64,000 bases of DNA from Ottowia sp. oral taxon 894 (GCF_001262075.1 NZ_CP012073.1:2839001-2903000), one strand, 5' to 3'; positions 41,431 through 55,034 are shown, counted from the stretch's first letter. The notes: generated by a model not told the origin, from the letters alone. Program-made: numbers and translations.

Positions 41431-43802
41431 ACATGAACACTGCCACCCCGGCACACCCCGCCAACAATTTTGACTTTGTCAGGATTGTGGCCGCCACCCT
41501 GGTGCTTTATAGCCACCAATATGCCCTGAGCGGGCAGATGGAGCCTTCATTTTTTGGGCTGCACAGTTTTGGCGGATTTGCCGTTCTCATATTTTTTGCC
41601 ATCAGCGGCTATCTCGTCACCCAGAGCTGGTATTCGGATCCCAATATCCTGCGCTTCGCCCTGCGCCGCCTGCTGAGAATATGGCCTGCCCTGGCAGTTG
41701 TCGTTACGCTGACTGCCCTGGTATTGGGGCCTGTTGTTTCCAGCCTGCAAGCCGCTGATTACTACGCGCACGGCGGCACCTGGCAATATTTTCTGAATCT
41801 CCGTTTCATTGCCGTTTACATACTGCCAGGCGTTTTTGAAAAAAATCCGTATCCGCTGGGCGTCAATGGATCGATATGGACCATCCCCATCGAGGTTCTC
41901 TGCTATCTCGTTCTGGCGGTCTGTGGCCTGGCCGGACTGCTGAAAAAGAAAACCGTCTGGCTGGCGGCCATTGTTATTTACTTGGCATGGTATTTTTCCC
42001 AAAACAGCCCGGACTTGTATCACAGCATTCATCAAAAACGGGAAATGGGAGCCTATTTCCTGTCCGGATCTGCCCTTTACGTTTTGCGTGAGTATTGGCA
42101 AAAACGCCCCTGGACCTGGCTGGCGGCGCTTGCCTTGCTGGCTGGCGGCCTGCTGCTCGCAAAAATGCGCTACACGGCGCTGCTTGCTTTCATGCCCTAC
42201 GCTGTCATCAGCCTCGGCACTGCCAGTACGCCATTCATCCGCCGGTTTGGACGCTATGGCGACTTTTCCTACGGAATTTATCTTTTCGCTTTTCCGGTGC
42301 AGCAAACGGTCATCATGTGCCTGTACCCGGAATATGGATTCTGGACTGCTATGATGCTTTCAATGGCGATAACGGCTGGTCTGGCATTCCTCTCCTGGCA
42401 TCTTGTGGAAAAACCTGCCCTGAGGTTCAAGCCAAGCAAAAATACCATGAGCAATACGCGCTTTTGTCTTCCCGAAAGAATCAATTTTTACGCTTTATAT
42501 CTGGCCCTGTTTGCGGTATATTTTTCCTATCTGTTGATTTTTTGGCCCGGCATTCTTGGGGAAGACTCTCTGGCCATCCTGCTGGAAGTCGAGAGCAACC
42601 GGGAATTCCAGTCGGGAAAGCCAATATTCTGGTACCTGTTCGTCAATTCATTCTACAAGCCATTCAATCTGGTTGAAATTCCGGTCATTGTCCAGATACT
42701 GGTGGCGACGGCTATTCTGGCAAGGATTCTGACTTATGTCTACAATGAGAATGGAAAAAAACCATTTTTCATTCTGCTGGTATTCGTCGCCCTGGCTCCA
42801 CACCTCGTATTTTATACAACGAGTCTATATTCTGATGGCATTTATGCGTGCGCCCTGGCTGGCCTCTTGTTTGAGACATGGATATGCCTTAGGAACAAAG
42901 CTGTCTCAAGGATGTCCTTCTTCATTCTGTTCGTATCCATTCCTTTTGCGATCTTCGCGCGCCCCAATGGAATCATCAATATCATTGCGCTAATCGTTCT
43001 GGCGGCTGTCATCCGCATTCCAAAACAGCGATTGGGACTGGCAGCCATCTCACTGGTCTGGGTAGCGGTCGCCTTTTATGGGGTTGCCAATCACAAGCAT
43101 AAAACGCCTATAGGAACGGTGTATCCCGTCGCCCTGTTTGAAACCGTCAATTTCCTTCAGCCTCATGCAATGGGTCTTTATCCTCCGCGGGTTTCTGCTC
43201 CGGCCATTCAGGCTCTGGAAAGCGTCGCCCCTTTGGATCTCATCATCAAATATTACGACAGGGATTACTGGGATCCTCTGATATTTTTTCCACAGGGGCC
43301 AGCTCTTGCATCCATGGAGAAATCGCAGCAGGATATTCTCATCAGCGAATTTTTCAGGCATAATCTATGGAGGAATATTCCGGCTTTCATGTCGAGCCGC
43401 GTGAATATATTTCTTGTTTCAGCCTTCGCCCAGGGCGGTTTCCCCGGTCCTACATATGCCAAAAATGTTCTCGAAAAAACGAAATCCGAATCAATCTATA
43501 GGAAATGGGGTCTTGAAAGAGCCGAAAAAGCGCTGATGGCCATTCACGATGCCAGCTTTGAAAACAGGTGGCTATTATGGTCGCCATTGCCGGGAATCAT
43601 TCTTCTGCTCTTCGTGACTCTGCGTGCTTTCAACAGAAGAGACCTGCCCGCGCTGACTGTCTGTGGAATTCTTCTGCTTCAGCTGTCGGCCGTGTTTTTC
43701 TTTTCCATCGCGGGGGAGTATCGCTATCTCCTCGGCTTTTTTGCTTCACCGCTGGCGCTGCTCCCAATTTACAGAGAAATCAGGAAAAGCGACGAAAAAT
43801 GA
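41427..43802 (+). CDS. Fused membrane acyltransferase (family 3) and GT-C-like glycosyltransferase
   Basis: This is a 791-residue polytopic membrane protein. Residues ~1-335 form an OafA-type acyltransferase: NFDFVRIVAATLVLYSHQYA with the catalytic His, GFAVLIFFAISGYLVTQSW, RIWPALAVVV, and YGDFSYGIYLFAFPVQQ. Residues ~350-791 are a second multi-helix domain with LIFWPGILGEDSLAIL near its start and YSDGIYACALAGLLF, ARPNGIINIIALI later. This pattern is like GtrC/GT-C lipid-linked-sugar glycosyltransferases. The fusion is unusual. It overlaps prfC by GTGA, with ATG 41433 as an alternative start, and is followed by ATGA-overlapping genes. It likely acetylates and glycosylates a cell-envelope polysaccharide or lipid A; this is inferred. 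Confidence 0.75.
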   Translation: MNMNTATPAHPANNFDFVRIVAATLVLYSHQYALSGQMEPSFFGLHSFGGFAVLIFFAISGYLVTQSWYSDPNILRFALRRLLRIWPALAVVVTLTALVLGPVVSSLQAADYYAHGGTWQYFLNLRFIAVYILPGVFEKNPYPLGVNGSIWTIPIEVLCYLVLAVCGLAGLLKKKTVWLAAIVIYLAWYFSQNSPDLYHSIHQKREMGAYFLSGSALYVLREYWQKRPWTWLAALALLAGGLLLAKMRYTALLAFMPYAVISLGTASTPFIRRFGRYGDFSYGIYLFAFPVQQTVIMCLYPEYGFWTAMMLSMAITAGLAFLSWHLVEKPALRFKPSKNTMSNTRFCLPERINFYALYLALFAVYFSYLLIFWPGILGEDSLAILLEVESNREFQSGKPIFWYLFVNSFYKPFNLVEIPVIVQILVATAILARILTYVYNENGKKPFFILLVFVALAPHLVFYTTSLYSDGIYACALAGLLFETWICLRNKAVSRMSFFILFVSIPFAIFARPNGIINIIALIVLAAVIRIPKQRLGLAAISLVWVAVAFYGVANHKHKTPIGTVYPVALFETVNFLQPHAMGLYPPRVSAPAIQALESVAPLDLIIKYYDRDYWDPLIFFPQGPALASMEKSQQDILISEFFRHNLWRNIPAFMSSRVNIFLVSAFAQGGFPGPTYAKNVLEKTKSESIYRKWGLERAEKALMAIHDASFENRWLLWSPLPGIILLLFVTLRAFNRRDLPALTVCGILLLQLSAVFFFSIAGEYRYLLGFFASPLALLPIYREIRKSDEK

Positions 43803-44155
43803 ATTTCACGACGATCTTGCTAACGCTGAGCTGTGTTATTGGCATCGCAATTGGACAGATATTATTCAAGCAGGCGGCGCTTGCTATTTCCACGCCCGTT
43901 ACGCTGCATGGCATGCTTGCCAATATTTGGATATGGTTATCTCTTTCCCTCTATGGCGCCACCACCTTGCTCTGGATCTGGGTTCTGAGACAGGCGCCGC
44001 TGCATTTGGCTTACCCTTTCATGGGACTGGCTTTTTTGCTGGTTCCTGTTTTTGCGCGCATTTTCCTGAATGAGCCGCTTTCTCTCCAGACCATTGGCGG
44101 CGGCATATTGATTATGCTGGGCATTGCGTTGGCGTCTGCTGGCGCACATAACTGA
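43799..44155 (+). CDS. Small EamA/ArnE-like lipid-linked sugar flippase
   Basis: This is a 118-residue protein with four membrane helices, starting at an ATG that overlaps the previous stop (ATGA). The pattern GQILFKQAALAI ... LYGATTLLWIWVLRQAPLHLAYPFMGLAFLLVP ... FLNEPLSLQTIGGGILIMLG is the EmrE/ArnE half-size EamA fold. ArnE/F proteins flip undecaprenyl-phosphate-linked sugars. In a Gtr-type cassette this position is normally held by GtrA, so a functional substitution is inferred. Confidence 0.8.
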   Translation: MNFTTILLTLSCVIGIAIGQILFKQAALAISTPVTLHGMLANIWIWLSLSLYGATTLLWIWVLRQAPLHLAYPFMGLAFLLVPVFARIFLNEPLSLQTIGGGILIMLGIALASAGAHN

Positions 44156-44156
44156 A

Positions 44157-45125
44157 ATGACGAAAATTGCTGTTGCCATACCTTGCTACAAGGTCAGAAA
44201 GCATATTCTGGATGTCATATCCAGAATACCTGCCAGCGTTCAAAGAATATACGTCGTGGATGACAAGTGCCCTGAAGAGAGCGGCTTGCTGGTCCAGCAG
44301 GATTGCACTGATCCGCGCATTCATGTCATCTTCCATGAAAGCAACCAGGGCGTGGGCGGGGCCATTCGCTCCGCCTACAAAAAAGCGCTTGACGATGGCA
44401 TGGATATCATTGTCAAGGTGGATGGTGATGGACAGATGGATCCTTCGCTGATTCCGCTTTTCACGACGCCTATTGAAAAAAGACATGCCGATTACACGAA
44501 AGGCAATCGTTTCTTCCAACCAGCATCCTTGCGGCAAATGCCTGCCATCAGGCTGATCGGCAATGCGGCCCTGTCAATCATCAATAAATTCAGCTCGGGA
44601 TACTGGTCCATCATGGATCCGACCAATGGCTATACGGCCATTCATGTACATGTGTTGCGGGAGCTGCCTCTGGATGACCTGGAAAGAAGATATTTCTTCG
44701 AAAGCGATATGCTGTATCAGCTGAGCCTGGTTCGAGCTGTCGTTCATGATGTTCCGATGAATGCTGTTTATGCGGATGAAAAATCAAATCTGAAGATCAC
44801 AAAAGTATTGCCAGAGTTCGCTGTCAAGCATGCCATCCGGTTTTTCAAGCGCTATGCCTACCAGTATTTGCTGCGTGATTTCAATATTGGCAGCCTTTAT
44901 AGCATCAGCGGTATGTTGATGCTGATATCTGGCGCAGGTTTTGGCATTTATGGCTGGCTGCAAAGTGTGGCTACGGATGTGCCAGCAACCAGTGGAACCG
45001 TGATGCTGGCAGCATTGCCGATCATCATTGGCATTCAGTTCATCATCGCTTTTTTGCATCATGACGTGAGCAGGGAGCCGGTGACTCCGCTTTTGGCGGA
45101 TTTGCCGGACGCCGCGCGCTTATGA
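44157..45125 (+). CDS. GtrB-like family 2 glycosyltransferase (polyprenyl-phosphate sugar transferase)
   Basis: This is a 322-residue enzyme. The ATG at 44157 lies one base after the preceding stop. It has the GT2 core: IAVAIPCYKVRKHILDVI, IYVVDDKCPEESG, GVGGAIRSAY, VKVDGDGQMDPSLI and FFESDMLYQLSL. Two C-terminal membrane helices follow (about 250-310), as in GtrB/Ppm. It should charge undecaprenyl phosphate with a sugar for the flippase and the GT-C domain of the two upstream genes. The GC content of this three-gene set is lower than in prfC and lepA around it, which suggests horizontal origin. Confidence 0.85.
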   Translation: MTKIAVAIPCYKVRKHILDVISRIPASVQRIYVVDDKCPEESGLLVQQDCTDPRIHVIFHESNQGVGGAIRSAYKKALDDGMDIIVKVDGDGQMDPSLIPLFTTPIEKRHADYTKGNRFFQPASLRQMPAIRLIGNAALSIINKFSSGYWSIMDPTNGYTAIHVHVLRELPLDDLERRYFFESDMLYQLSLVRAVVHDVPMNAVYADEKSNLKITKVLPEFAVKHAIRFFKRYAYQYLLRDFNIGSLYSISGMLMLISGAGFGIYGWLQSVATDVPATSGTVMLAALPIIIGIQFIIAFLHHDVSREPVTPLLADLPDAARL

Positions 45126-45194
45126 AATGATTGCCTACAATCAGGCGCATGCCAGCCCGCGTGTTTTTGCAACCGGACTTCAAACCTCGTTTTA

Positions 45195-47003
45195 ATGAAC
45201 CACATCCGGAATTTTTCCATCATCGCCCACATTGACCACGGCAAATCCACGCTGGCCGACCGGCTGATTGCGCGTTGCGGCGGGCTTTCCGAGCGTGAAA
45301 TGAGCGAGCAGGTGCTCGATTCAATGGACATCGAGAAAGAGCGCGGCATCACCATCAAGGCGCAAACGGCGGCTTTGCGTTATGCAGCGCGTGATGGCAG
45401 GGTTTACAACCTCAATCTGATCGATACGCCGGGGCATGTGGATTTCTCTTATGAGGTGTCGCGCTCGCTGTCAGCCTGTGAAGGTGCGCTGCTGGTGGTG
45501 GATGCCAGCCAGGGCGTGGAAGCGCAGACGGTGGCCAATTGCTACACCGCGCTGGATCTGGGCGTGGAGGTGCTGCCCGTGCTCAACAAAATGGATTTGC
45601 CGCAGGCAGACCCGGAAAACGCCAAGGCCGAAATCGAGGATGTGATCGGCATTGATGCCAGTGAAGCAGTGGCGATTTCAGCCAAAACCGGCATGGGCAT
45701 TGACGATGTGCTGGAGCAAATCGTGGCCAAAGTGCCGCCGCCGCGCGGCAAGGCGGATGCGCCCTTGCGGGCCATGATCATTGACAGCTGGTTTGACGCC
45801 TACGTGGGCGTGGTGATGCTGGTGCGCGTGGTCGATGGCCGCCTGCAAAAAGGCGAGCGCATCAGGATGATGGCCACGGGCGCGGCGTATGAAGCCAACA
45901 GCCTGGGCGTGTTCACGCCTGCGCAGCAGCCGCGCGAAGCGCTGGAAGCGGGCGAAGTGGGCTACGTCATCGCGGGCATCAAGGAGCTGAAAGCGGCCAA
46001 GGTGGGCGACACCATCACGCTGGAGAAAAAGTTGCCCAACAACCTGGGGCCTGCCAGCGATCCGCTGCCGGGCTTCAAGGAAATCCAGCCGCAGGTTTTT
46101 GCGGGCCTGTATCCCACGGAAGCCAACCAGTACGACGCATTGCGCGACAGCCTGGAGAAACTCCAGCTCAACGATGCCAGCCTGCACTTTGAGCCGGAGG
46201 TGTCGCAGGCGCTGGGTTTTGGCTTTCGCTGCGGTTTTCTGGGACTGCTGCACATGGAAATCGTACAAGAGAGGCTGGAGCGCGAATTCGACCAGGACCT
46301 GATTACCACCGCGCCCAGCGTGGTGTATGAAGTGCAAAAGGCCGATGGCGAAGTCATTCAGGTGGAAAACCCGTCCAAGATGCCTGACCAGGGGCGCATC
46401 CAGGAAATTCGCGAGCCGATTGTGACCGTGCATTTGTACATGCCGCAAGATTATGTCGGGCCCGTGATGACGCTGGCGAACCAGAAGCGCGGCGTGCAAA
46501 TCAACATGCAATATCACGGCAGGCAAGTCATGCTGACTTATGAAATGCCGCTGGGCGAGATTGTGCTGGATTTTTTCGACAAGCTCAAATCGGTCAGCCG
46601 GGGTTATGCGTCGATGGATTATGAATTCAAGGAATACCGGCCGTCAGACGTGGTGAAGGTGGATATTTTGCTCAATGGCGACAAGGTGGATGCTCTGTCG
46701 ATTATCGTGCACCGCAGCCAGGCGCAGTTTCGCGGCAGGGCGGTGGCGGCCAAAATGCGCGAAATCATTGCGCGTCAGCAGTTTGACGTGGCCATTCAGG
46801 CTGCGATTGGCGCCAACATCATCGCGCGTGAAAATATCAAGGCGCTGCGCAAGAATGTGCTGGCCAAATGCTATGGCGGCGACATTACCCGCAAGCGCAA
46901 GCTGCTTGAAAAGCAGAAAGCAGGTAAAAAACGCATGAAACAGATTGGTTCGGTCGAAGTGCCGCAAGAAGCATTTCTGGCCATTTTGCAGGTGGAGGAA
47001 TAA
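45195..47003 (+). CDS. lepA: Elongation factor 4 (back-translocating GTPase)
   Basis: LepA/EF4 acts on stalled or mispositioned ribosomes. The 602 residues match the family. The GTPase domain has [16 protein letters not shown] (10-25), [26 protein letters not shown] and LNKMDLP. The LepA-specific C-terminus ([19 protein letters not shown] and [20 protein letters not shown]) is present. It starts at ATG 45195 and overlaps lepB by one base (TAATG), so translational coupling with signal peptidase is likely. This is the usual betaproteobacterial order lepA-lepB-DUF4845-rnc-era. Confidence 0.97.
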   Translation: MNHIRNFSIIAHIDHGKSTLADRLIARCGGLSEREMSEQVLDSMDIEKERGITIKAQTAALRYAARDGRVYNLNLIDTPGHVDFSYEVSRSLSACEGALLVVDASQGVEAQTVANCYTALDLGVEVLPVLNKMDLPQADPENAKAEIEDVIGIDASEAVAISAKTGMGIDDVLEQIVAKVPPPRGKADAPLRAMIIDSWFDAYVGVVMLVRVVDGRLQKGERIRMMATGAAYEANSLGVFTPAQQPREALEAGEVGYVIAGIKELKAAKVGDTITLEKKLPNNLGPASDPLPGFKEIQPQVFAGLYPTEANQYDALRDSLEKLQLNDASLHFEPEVSQALGFGFRCGFLGLLHMEIVQERLEREFDQDLITTAPSVVYEVQKADGEVIQVENPSKMPDQGRIQEIREPIVTVHLYMPQDYVGPVMTLANQKRGVQINMQYHGRQVMLTYEMPLGEIVLDFFDKLKSVSRGYASMDYEFKEYRPSDVVKVDILLNGDKVDALSIIVHRSQAQFRGRAVAAKMREIIARQQFDVAIQAAIGANIIARENIKALRKNVLAKCYGGDITRKRKLLEKQKAGKKRMKQIGSVEVPQEAFLAILQVEE

Positions 47004-47971
47004 TGCCTGCATTGACTGCATTCATATTGGCCGCTCTTGCCGGCTATTGCGTTGCCTGGTATGCGGGTTATATCGAAGGCAATTTCCCACTGCTGCTGCT
47101 CGTGGCCACCGTGATCACGGGGGCGTACTGGCTGGCCGAGCGCTTTTTCTTTTTGCCCAGGCGCCGCGCCGCTGCTTCCGCGCTTGAGGCGCGGCACGAT
47201 GCGCGCCGCGCCGAGCTGGCCGCGCAAGGCATCAGCCAAGTGGATGCCGATATCAGCGAGGCCCGCGAGCGCCTGCTGTCGCAGCCTTGGTGGCTGGATT
47301 GGACGGCCGGGCTTTTCCCTATTATTCTGGCAGTTTTTCTTCTGCGCTCCTTCGTGTTTGAGCCATTCCGGATTCCTTCCGGGTCAATGATTCCCACGTT
47401 GCGCATTGACGATCTGATTCTGGTCAATAAATTCACTTATGGCATTCGTCTGCCCGTATTCAATACGCGAGTGACGCAGGGCAATCCCATCCAGCGTGGA
47501 GATGTTGTTGTTTTTCATTATCCCTTGCAGCCCAGCCTGGATTACATCAAGCGCGTCGTGGGTTTGCCAGGCGATGAAGTGACTTATTTGAACAAGCAGA
47601 TTACGGTCAATGGGCAACCTGTGCCGCAGACGCCGGATGGAGAGTTTCTGGATAAATCCACCGTGCAGTATTTCCGCCAGATTCAGGAAACGCCAGCGCC
47701 AGGCAAGCAACACAGCATCATTGTGGATGACCAGCGCCCCACCCTTATCCCCAGTGTGACCCAGTTCCCCCATCGTGATCTGTGCCAATACAGCATCGAA
47801 GGCGTGCGCTGCAAGGTGCCGCCCGGTCACTACTTCATGATGGGCGACAACCGTGACAATTCCCTGGACTCACGGTACTGGGGTTTCGTGCCCGATGACT
47901 ATATTGTCGGCAAGGCGTTTTTTGTGTGGATGAATATCGGCGATCTGAGCCGGATCGGATTTTTCAACTAA
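47003..47971 (+). CDS. lepB: Signal peptidase I
   Basis: LepB cleaves signal peptides of exported proteins at the periplasmic face. The 322-residue protein has two N-terminal membrane segments (about 3-20 and 30-50), a charged cytoplasmic loop and a third hydrophobic segment (LFPIILAVFLLRSFVFE). The catalytic Ser128 is in PFRIPSGSMIPTL, and Lys183 is in LDYIKRVVGLPGDEV. The C-terminal box GDNRDNSLDSRYWGFVP is intact. It overlaps lepA and is followed 15 bp later by the DUF4845 gene. Confidence 0.96.
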   Translation: MPALTAFILAALAGYCVAWYAGYIEGNFPLLLLVATVITGAYWLAERFFFLPRRRAAASALEARHDARRAELAAQGISQVDADISEARERLLSQPWWLDWTAGLFPIILAVFLLRSFVFEPFRIPSGSMIPTLRIDDLILVNKFTYGIRLPVFNTRVTQGNPIQRGDVVVFHYPLQPSLDYIKRVVGLPGDEVTYLNKQITVNGQPVPQTPDGEFLDKSTVQYFRQIQETPAPGKQHSIIVDDQRPTLIPSVTQFPHRDLCQYSIEGVRCKVPPGHYFMMGDNRDNSLDSRYWGFVPDDYIVGKAFFVWMNIGDLSRIGFFN

Positions 47972-47986
47972 GGGATGGGAATCATC

Positions 47987-48349
47987 ATGTCTTCACTTCG
48001 TAAACAACGCGGGCTTACTCTGATCAGCCTGATTATTCTGGCCGTTTTGCTGGGCTTGCTATTCATTGTCGGCTCGCAAGTCGTGCCTTCGGTTACTGAA
48101 TTCATGAGCATCAAGAAAGCGGTAAAACACGCTGCCACCAATGGCGGCAATCCAGCCGAGATTCGCGCGGCTTTCAATAAATCTGCGGAAGTGAACTACA
48201 TTGAAACGATTTCAGGGAAAGACCTTCAAATCACACAGAGCAACGGGAAAACCATTGTCAGCTTTGCTTATGACAAGGAAATTCATCTGGCTGGTCCCGC
48301 TTATCTTCTTATCAAATATGAAAGTTCGACAAGCAGCTCCGGCTATTGA
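47987..48349 (+). CDS. DUF4845-family small membrane protein
   Basis: This is a 120-residue protein with a single N-terminal membrane helix (LTLISLIILAVLLGLLFIVG) and a periplasmic domain. The ATG at 47987 is chosen over 47975 because AAGGGATGGGA lies at a suitable distance. DUF4845 genes are found between lepB and rnc in many beta- and gammaproteobacteria, and the role is unknown. The N-terminus is pilin-like in its hydrophobic pattern, but the processing site Gly-Phe-x-x-x-Glu is absent. Confidence 0.85.
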   Translation: MSSLRKQRGLTLISLIILAVLLGLLFIVGSQVVPSVTEFMSIKKAVKHAATNGGNPAEIRAAFNKSAEVNYIETISGKDLQITQSNGKTIVSFAYDKEIHLAGPAYLLIKYESSTSSSGY

Positions 48350-48361
48350 TTTCACCAGTCC

Positions 48362-49132
48362 ATGAACTCTTTCGAGGCCCTGCAAACCCGCCTGGGTCAC
48401 CATTTCACGCAACCCGCCTTGCTGCAACGCGCCCTGACGCATCGCAGTTTTGGCGCGGATCACAACGAGCGCCTGGAATACCTGGGCGATGCCGTGCTGG
48501 ATTTGGTCGTTGCGCATTGGCTGTACGAGGCGCTGGCGCGACAGCCTGAAGGGGATTTGTCGCGTGTGCGGGCCAATCTGGTCAAGCAAGACACGTTGCA
48601 CCGCCTGGCCGTGGAATTGGGTCTGCCTGACATGCTGCGTCTGGGCAGCGGCGAGCGCCGCGCGGGCGGCCAGCAGCGCCCTTCCATTCTGGCGGACGCT
48701 CTGGAAGCCGTGATCGGCGCGGTTTATCTGGATGGCGGCTACGCCACGGCTAATGCCTTGGTGCGCAGCCTGTTTTCGGGGTTGGAAATCACGCCGCAGA
48801 TGCAGGCGGCCGCCAAAGATGCCAAAACGGCCTTGCAGGAATGGCTCCAGGCCAGGCATTTGCCAGTGCCAGACTACGCCGTTACCCGCATTGCGGGCGC
48901 AGCGCATCAGCAAACGTTTGAAGTGAGCTGCCATGTACAGGCGCTGGCGCTGACAGCGCATGGCCGGGGCGGATCGCGCCGCATGGCGGAGCAGGCCGCC
49001 GCCGCCGCCATGCTTGAGAAACTTCAGGCCTCGCCGCCGCCGAAATCGCCGAAACCAGGCAAGCCGTCTGCCTGCGGCTTTCTCTCCAGCTCCAAACGGC
49101 CCCCTGGCGGGCCTGAAAACACCCATGACTGA
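48362..49132 (+). CDS. rnc: Ribonuclease III
   Basis: RNase III cleaves double-stranded RNA in rRNA and mRNA maturation. The 256-residue protein carries the signature [12 protein letters not shown] (35-46), with catalytic acids Glu39 and Asp43, and the second acidic block [18 protein letters not shown]. The dsRNA-binding domain follows ([20 protein letters not shown] ... [20 protein letters not shown]). A Pro/Ser-rich tail of about 35 residues follows that domain. The gene overlaps era by 8 bp. Confidence 0.96.
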   Translation: MNSFEALQTRLGHHFTQPALLQRALTHRSFGADHNERLEYLGDAVLDLVVAHWLYEALARQPEGDLSRVRANLVKQDTLHRLAVELGLPDMLRLGSGERRAGGQQRPSILADALEAVIGAVYLDGGYATANALVRSLFSGLEITPQMQAAAKDAKTALQEWLQARHLPVPDYAVTRIAGAAHQQTFEVSCHVQALALTAHGRGGSRRMAEQAAAAAMLEKLQASPPPKSPKPGKPSACGFLSSSKRPPGGPENTHD

Positions 49133-50081
49133 AAGCGCTTCCGAATCTGCGCCTGCTTCTTCCGGGCCTTCCCGGCAGCGTTGCGGCCTGATCGCCATCG
49201 TCGGCCGTCCCAATGTCGGCAAATCCACTTTGCTCAATGCGCTGGTGGGGCAAAAAATCAGCATCACCAGCCGCAAGGCGCAGACCACGCGCCACCGCAT
49301 CACAGGCATTCGCACCCTGCCCGATGGGCAAGGCGGCGGCACGCAATTCGTGTTCGTGGACACGCCAGGCTTTCAAACGCGCCACACGGCCGCGCTGAAC
49401 AAATCGCTCAATAAAACCGTAATGGGCGCTCTCGATGGCGTGGACTTGGTGCTGTTCGTGGTGGAAGCAGGCAAATTCAGCCTGGCCGATGCCAAAGTGC
49501 TCGCCCTCATGCCCAAGGGCGCGCCTGTCATTCTGGTGGCCAACAAGCTTGACGCCGTGCACCGCCGCGCCGAAGTGGCGCACTGGCTGCGCGACATGCA
49601 GGAGCGCCACGCCTTCGCCGAATACGTGCCCATGTCGGCCAAGAACCCGCAGGAGGTCGCCCGCCTGCTGGACATCTGCGCGCCCTACCTGCCAGAGCAG
49701 CCCTGGTGGCACGATGCGGACGATCTGACCGACCGCAGCGAAAAATTCCTGGCGGGTGAAATCGTGCGCGAGAAGCTGTTCCGCCTGACGGGAGACGAGC
49801 TGCCCTACACCTCCACCGTCGTTGTGGAAAAGTTCGACGAAGAAAAAAGCCGCCAATACGGGCGGCTGGTGCGCATTGCCGCCACGATCGTGGTGGAGCG
49901 CGACAGCCACAAGGCCATGATCATTGGCGAGAGCGGCCAGCGCCTCAAGCGCATCGGCACCGAAGCGCGGCTTGAGCTGGAAAAGCTGCTGGGCTGCAAG
50001 GTGTTCATCGAACTCTGGATCAAAGTCCGCTCCGGCTGGGCTGATGACGAGGCGCGCGTGCGCAGCTTTGGCTACGAATAA
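49125..50081 (+). CDS. era: GTPase Era
   Basis: Era is an essential GTPase that binds 16S rRNA during 30S assembly. The 318-residue protein starts at ATG 49125, inside the end of rnc. An N-terminal extension of about 20 residues precedes [19 protein letters not shown] (24-42). [18 protein letters not shown] and VANKLDAV follow. The C-terminal KH domain contains [20 protein letters not shown]. In many relatives recO follows directly, but here it does not. A long hairpin with a T-run (50213-50286) probably ends the transcript. Confidence 0.96.
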   Translation: MTESASESAPASSGPSRQRCGLIAIVGRPNVGKSTLLNALVGQKISITSRKAQTTRHRITGIRTLPDGQGGGTQFVFVDTPGFQTRHTAALNKSLNKTVMGALDGVDLVLFVVEAGKFSLADAKVLALMPKGAPVILVANKLDAVHRRAEVAHWLRDMQERHAFAEYVPMSAKNPQEVARLLDICAPYLPEQPWWHDADDLTDRSEKFLAGEIVREKLFRLTGDELPYTSTVVVEKFDEEKSRQYGRLVRIAATIVVERDSHKAMIIGESGQRLKRIGTEARLELEKLLGCKVFIELWIKVRSGWADDEARVRSFGYE

Positions 50082-50212
50082 GGCGCCGCCAGCGCCACAA
50101 ACGCCGCAAGGCAAGGCCCAGGCAGCCTGACAACCTGATCGCAATCTGCCTGTTGCAGACGTGTGGGCGTCCAAAGCGCGGCGCAAAGCGCTCGCAGAAA
50201 AAGGGCGGCTTC

Positions 50213-50286
50213 ATCCGCATGCGCGTCCCTGCCGCAGGCCGCCGCTTCAGGCGGCAAGACTTGGCCCTGCCCATGCGGATTTTTTG
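50213..50286 (+). terminator. Probable terminator after era
   Basis: ATCCGCATG and CATGCGGAT form a 9-bp closing stem around an inner hairpin (GCCGCC / GGCGGC), followed by six T. It lies about 130 nt after the era stop. The remainder of 50082-50686 contains only the repeat copy below and no supportable gene. Confidence 0.6.
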
Positions 50287-50318
50287 AGCGCCTCCGCTTG
50301 CTTTTCTGGCGCCTTATT

Positions 50319-50396
50319 TCGCTCCTCTAACCATAGCATGATGTCCTAGTGTAGAAAGCGCAGAACGGCATTCATTACCCCTGAAATCAGCTCCTG
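50319..50396 (+). repeat. Dispersed intergenic repeat, copy 9
   Basis: TTTCGCTCCTCTAA, CCATAGCATGATGTCCTAGT, AGAAAGCGCA and the end CAGCTCCTG are present, in the gap between era and dnaE. Confidence 0.85.
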
Positions 50397-50686
50397 TTTT
50401 TGATGTTTCCCGGTCAGGGCCTGCGGAGCGCCGCCCGCCGCGCCTGACCCCGCCGCTTCAATTTGGCGCGCGGCCTGCCGGACCGATGCGGAGCATGCGC
50501 TGAACGTGCGGGCGCTCAACAGCAGGCCGCAAGCCCAGCCAGGCGCGGGCGCTTGGCACCCGCCCTTGCCCGCAGGCGGCGAATGGCAAGGGCGACAATC
50601 CCCGCTTTTCCGGTTTCCGTGCGGCTGCCGGCCGCGCTCCGCCGTGGCGCGGGGCCGCTTGTTTCCTGTTTTTTTCCTCTCTACCC

Positions 50687-54250
<3,564 letters not shown>

Positions 54251-54423
54251 GCTGTCTGTCAATGAAAAAACCGGCTAATTCAATTCATTAGATCGCCAGG
54301 CGCCACGCTATGCACAAATGACGAGGCTACGGAATCACCAAGCCAGTTCAAATAGATTCAAAAATATTGCCTCGACATGCTCGTAATTGCGCAGGACATT
54401 CTCGCTTTACTTTGTGTGATGAA

Positions 54424-54442
54424 TAATATGAAAATCATTATC
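54424..54442. promoter_or_regulatory. Putative Fur box upstream of the HEAT-repeat gene
   Basis: TAATATGAAAATCATTATC matches the 19-bp Fur consensus at 15 positions by hand alignment, including the entire right half. It is 53 bp upstream of the next start codon, in a locally AT-rich region. It is the best Fur-like site noticed in the window. Confidence 0.5.
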
Positions 54443-54494
54443 TCCAATAGAAAAAGGTTGTCTGGGTGATAGGTTGCGGAATCAGCTTTGATAC

Positions 54495-55034
54495 ATGAAA
54501 GAAGAATCAAGCTTGGAGATGCTGCTGTTTCAGGCCATGCAGCTCTATGAAGTGCAAACGCTGGAGCCGTTCCTGGCTGCCCCTGATTGGCGCGTGAGGC
54601 GTCAAGCCGCCATGAAGATTCAGCTGCATGGCGGCGCATGGGGCTTCAACCTGGCCAAGCGCTTGCGTCAGTCTGCGAAACCCGTGCTGCGAGGCATGAG
54701 CATGTTCCTGCTTGGTCAAATGAAAGGCGGAAATCCGCCTTTTGTGCAGCAGGGACTGCCATTGCTAATAGATGCGCTCGAAAATGACCCATCACCTTAT
54801 GTCAGGAATGAAGCGGCAGCCGCTCTAGGGCACATTGACGCGCCCGAATCCATTAAAGCTCTCGTCAAGGCTTCAACGGATCCATTCGATGAAGTCAGGG
54901 CATCAACGGCCTTTGCGCTGAATAATAGCGCATTAAAAAACCATCCTCTTGTGCAAAAGGCGTTGAAACGCCTGCGGCGCGATAGATCGAAATCCGTCAG
55001 ATATTGGTCGGAAGATGACAGCTCTGTTGATTAA
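54495..55034 (+). CDS. HEAT-repeat protein
   Basis: This is a 179-residue protein built of helical repeats: DWRVRRQAAMKI, KPVLRGMSMFLLGQ, PYVRNEAAAALGHIDAPESI, and FDEVRASTAFALNNSALKNH. They follow the HEAT/PBS-lyase consensus (V-R-x-x-A-A-x-A-L-G). Such proteins are scaffolds, and the partner is unknown. The gene starts at ATG 54495 with no strong ribosome binding site. A good Fur-box match lies 53 bp upstream, suggesting iron-dependent expression. It is not obviously linked to its neighbours. Confidence 0.75.
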   Translation: MKEESSLEMLLFQAMQLYEVQTLEPFLAAPDWRVRRQAAMKIQLHGGAWGFNLAKRLRQSAKPVLRGMSMFLLGQMKGGNPPFVQQGLPLLIDALENDPSPYVRNEAAAALGHIDAPESIKALVKASTDPFDEVRASTAFALNNSALKNHPLVQKALKRLRRDRSKSVRYWSEDDSSVD

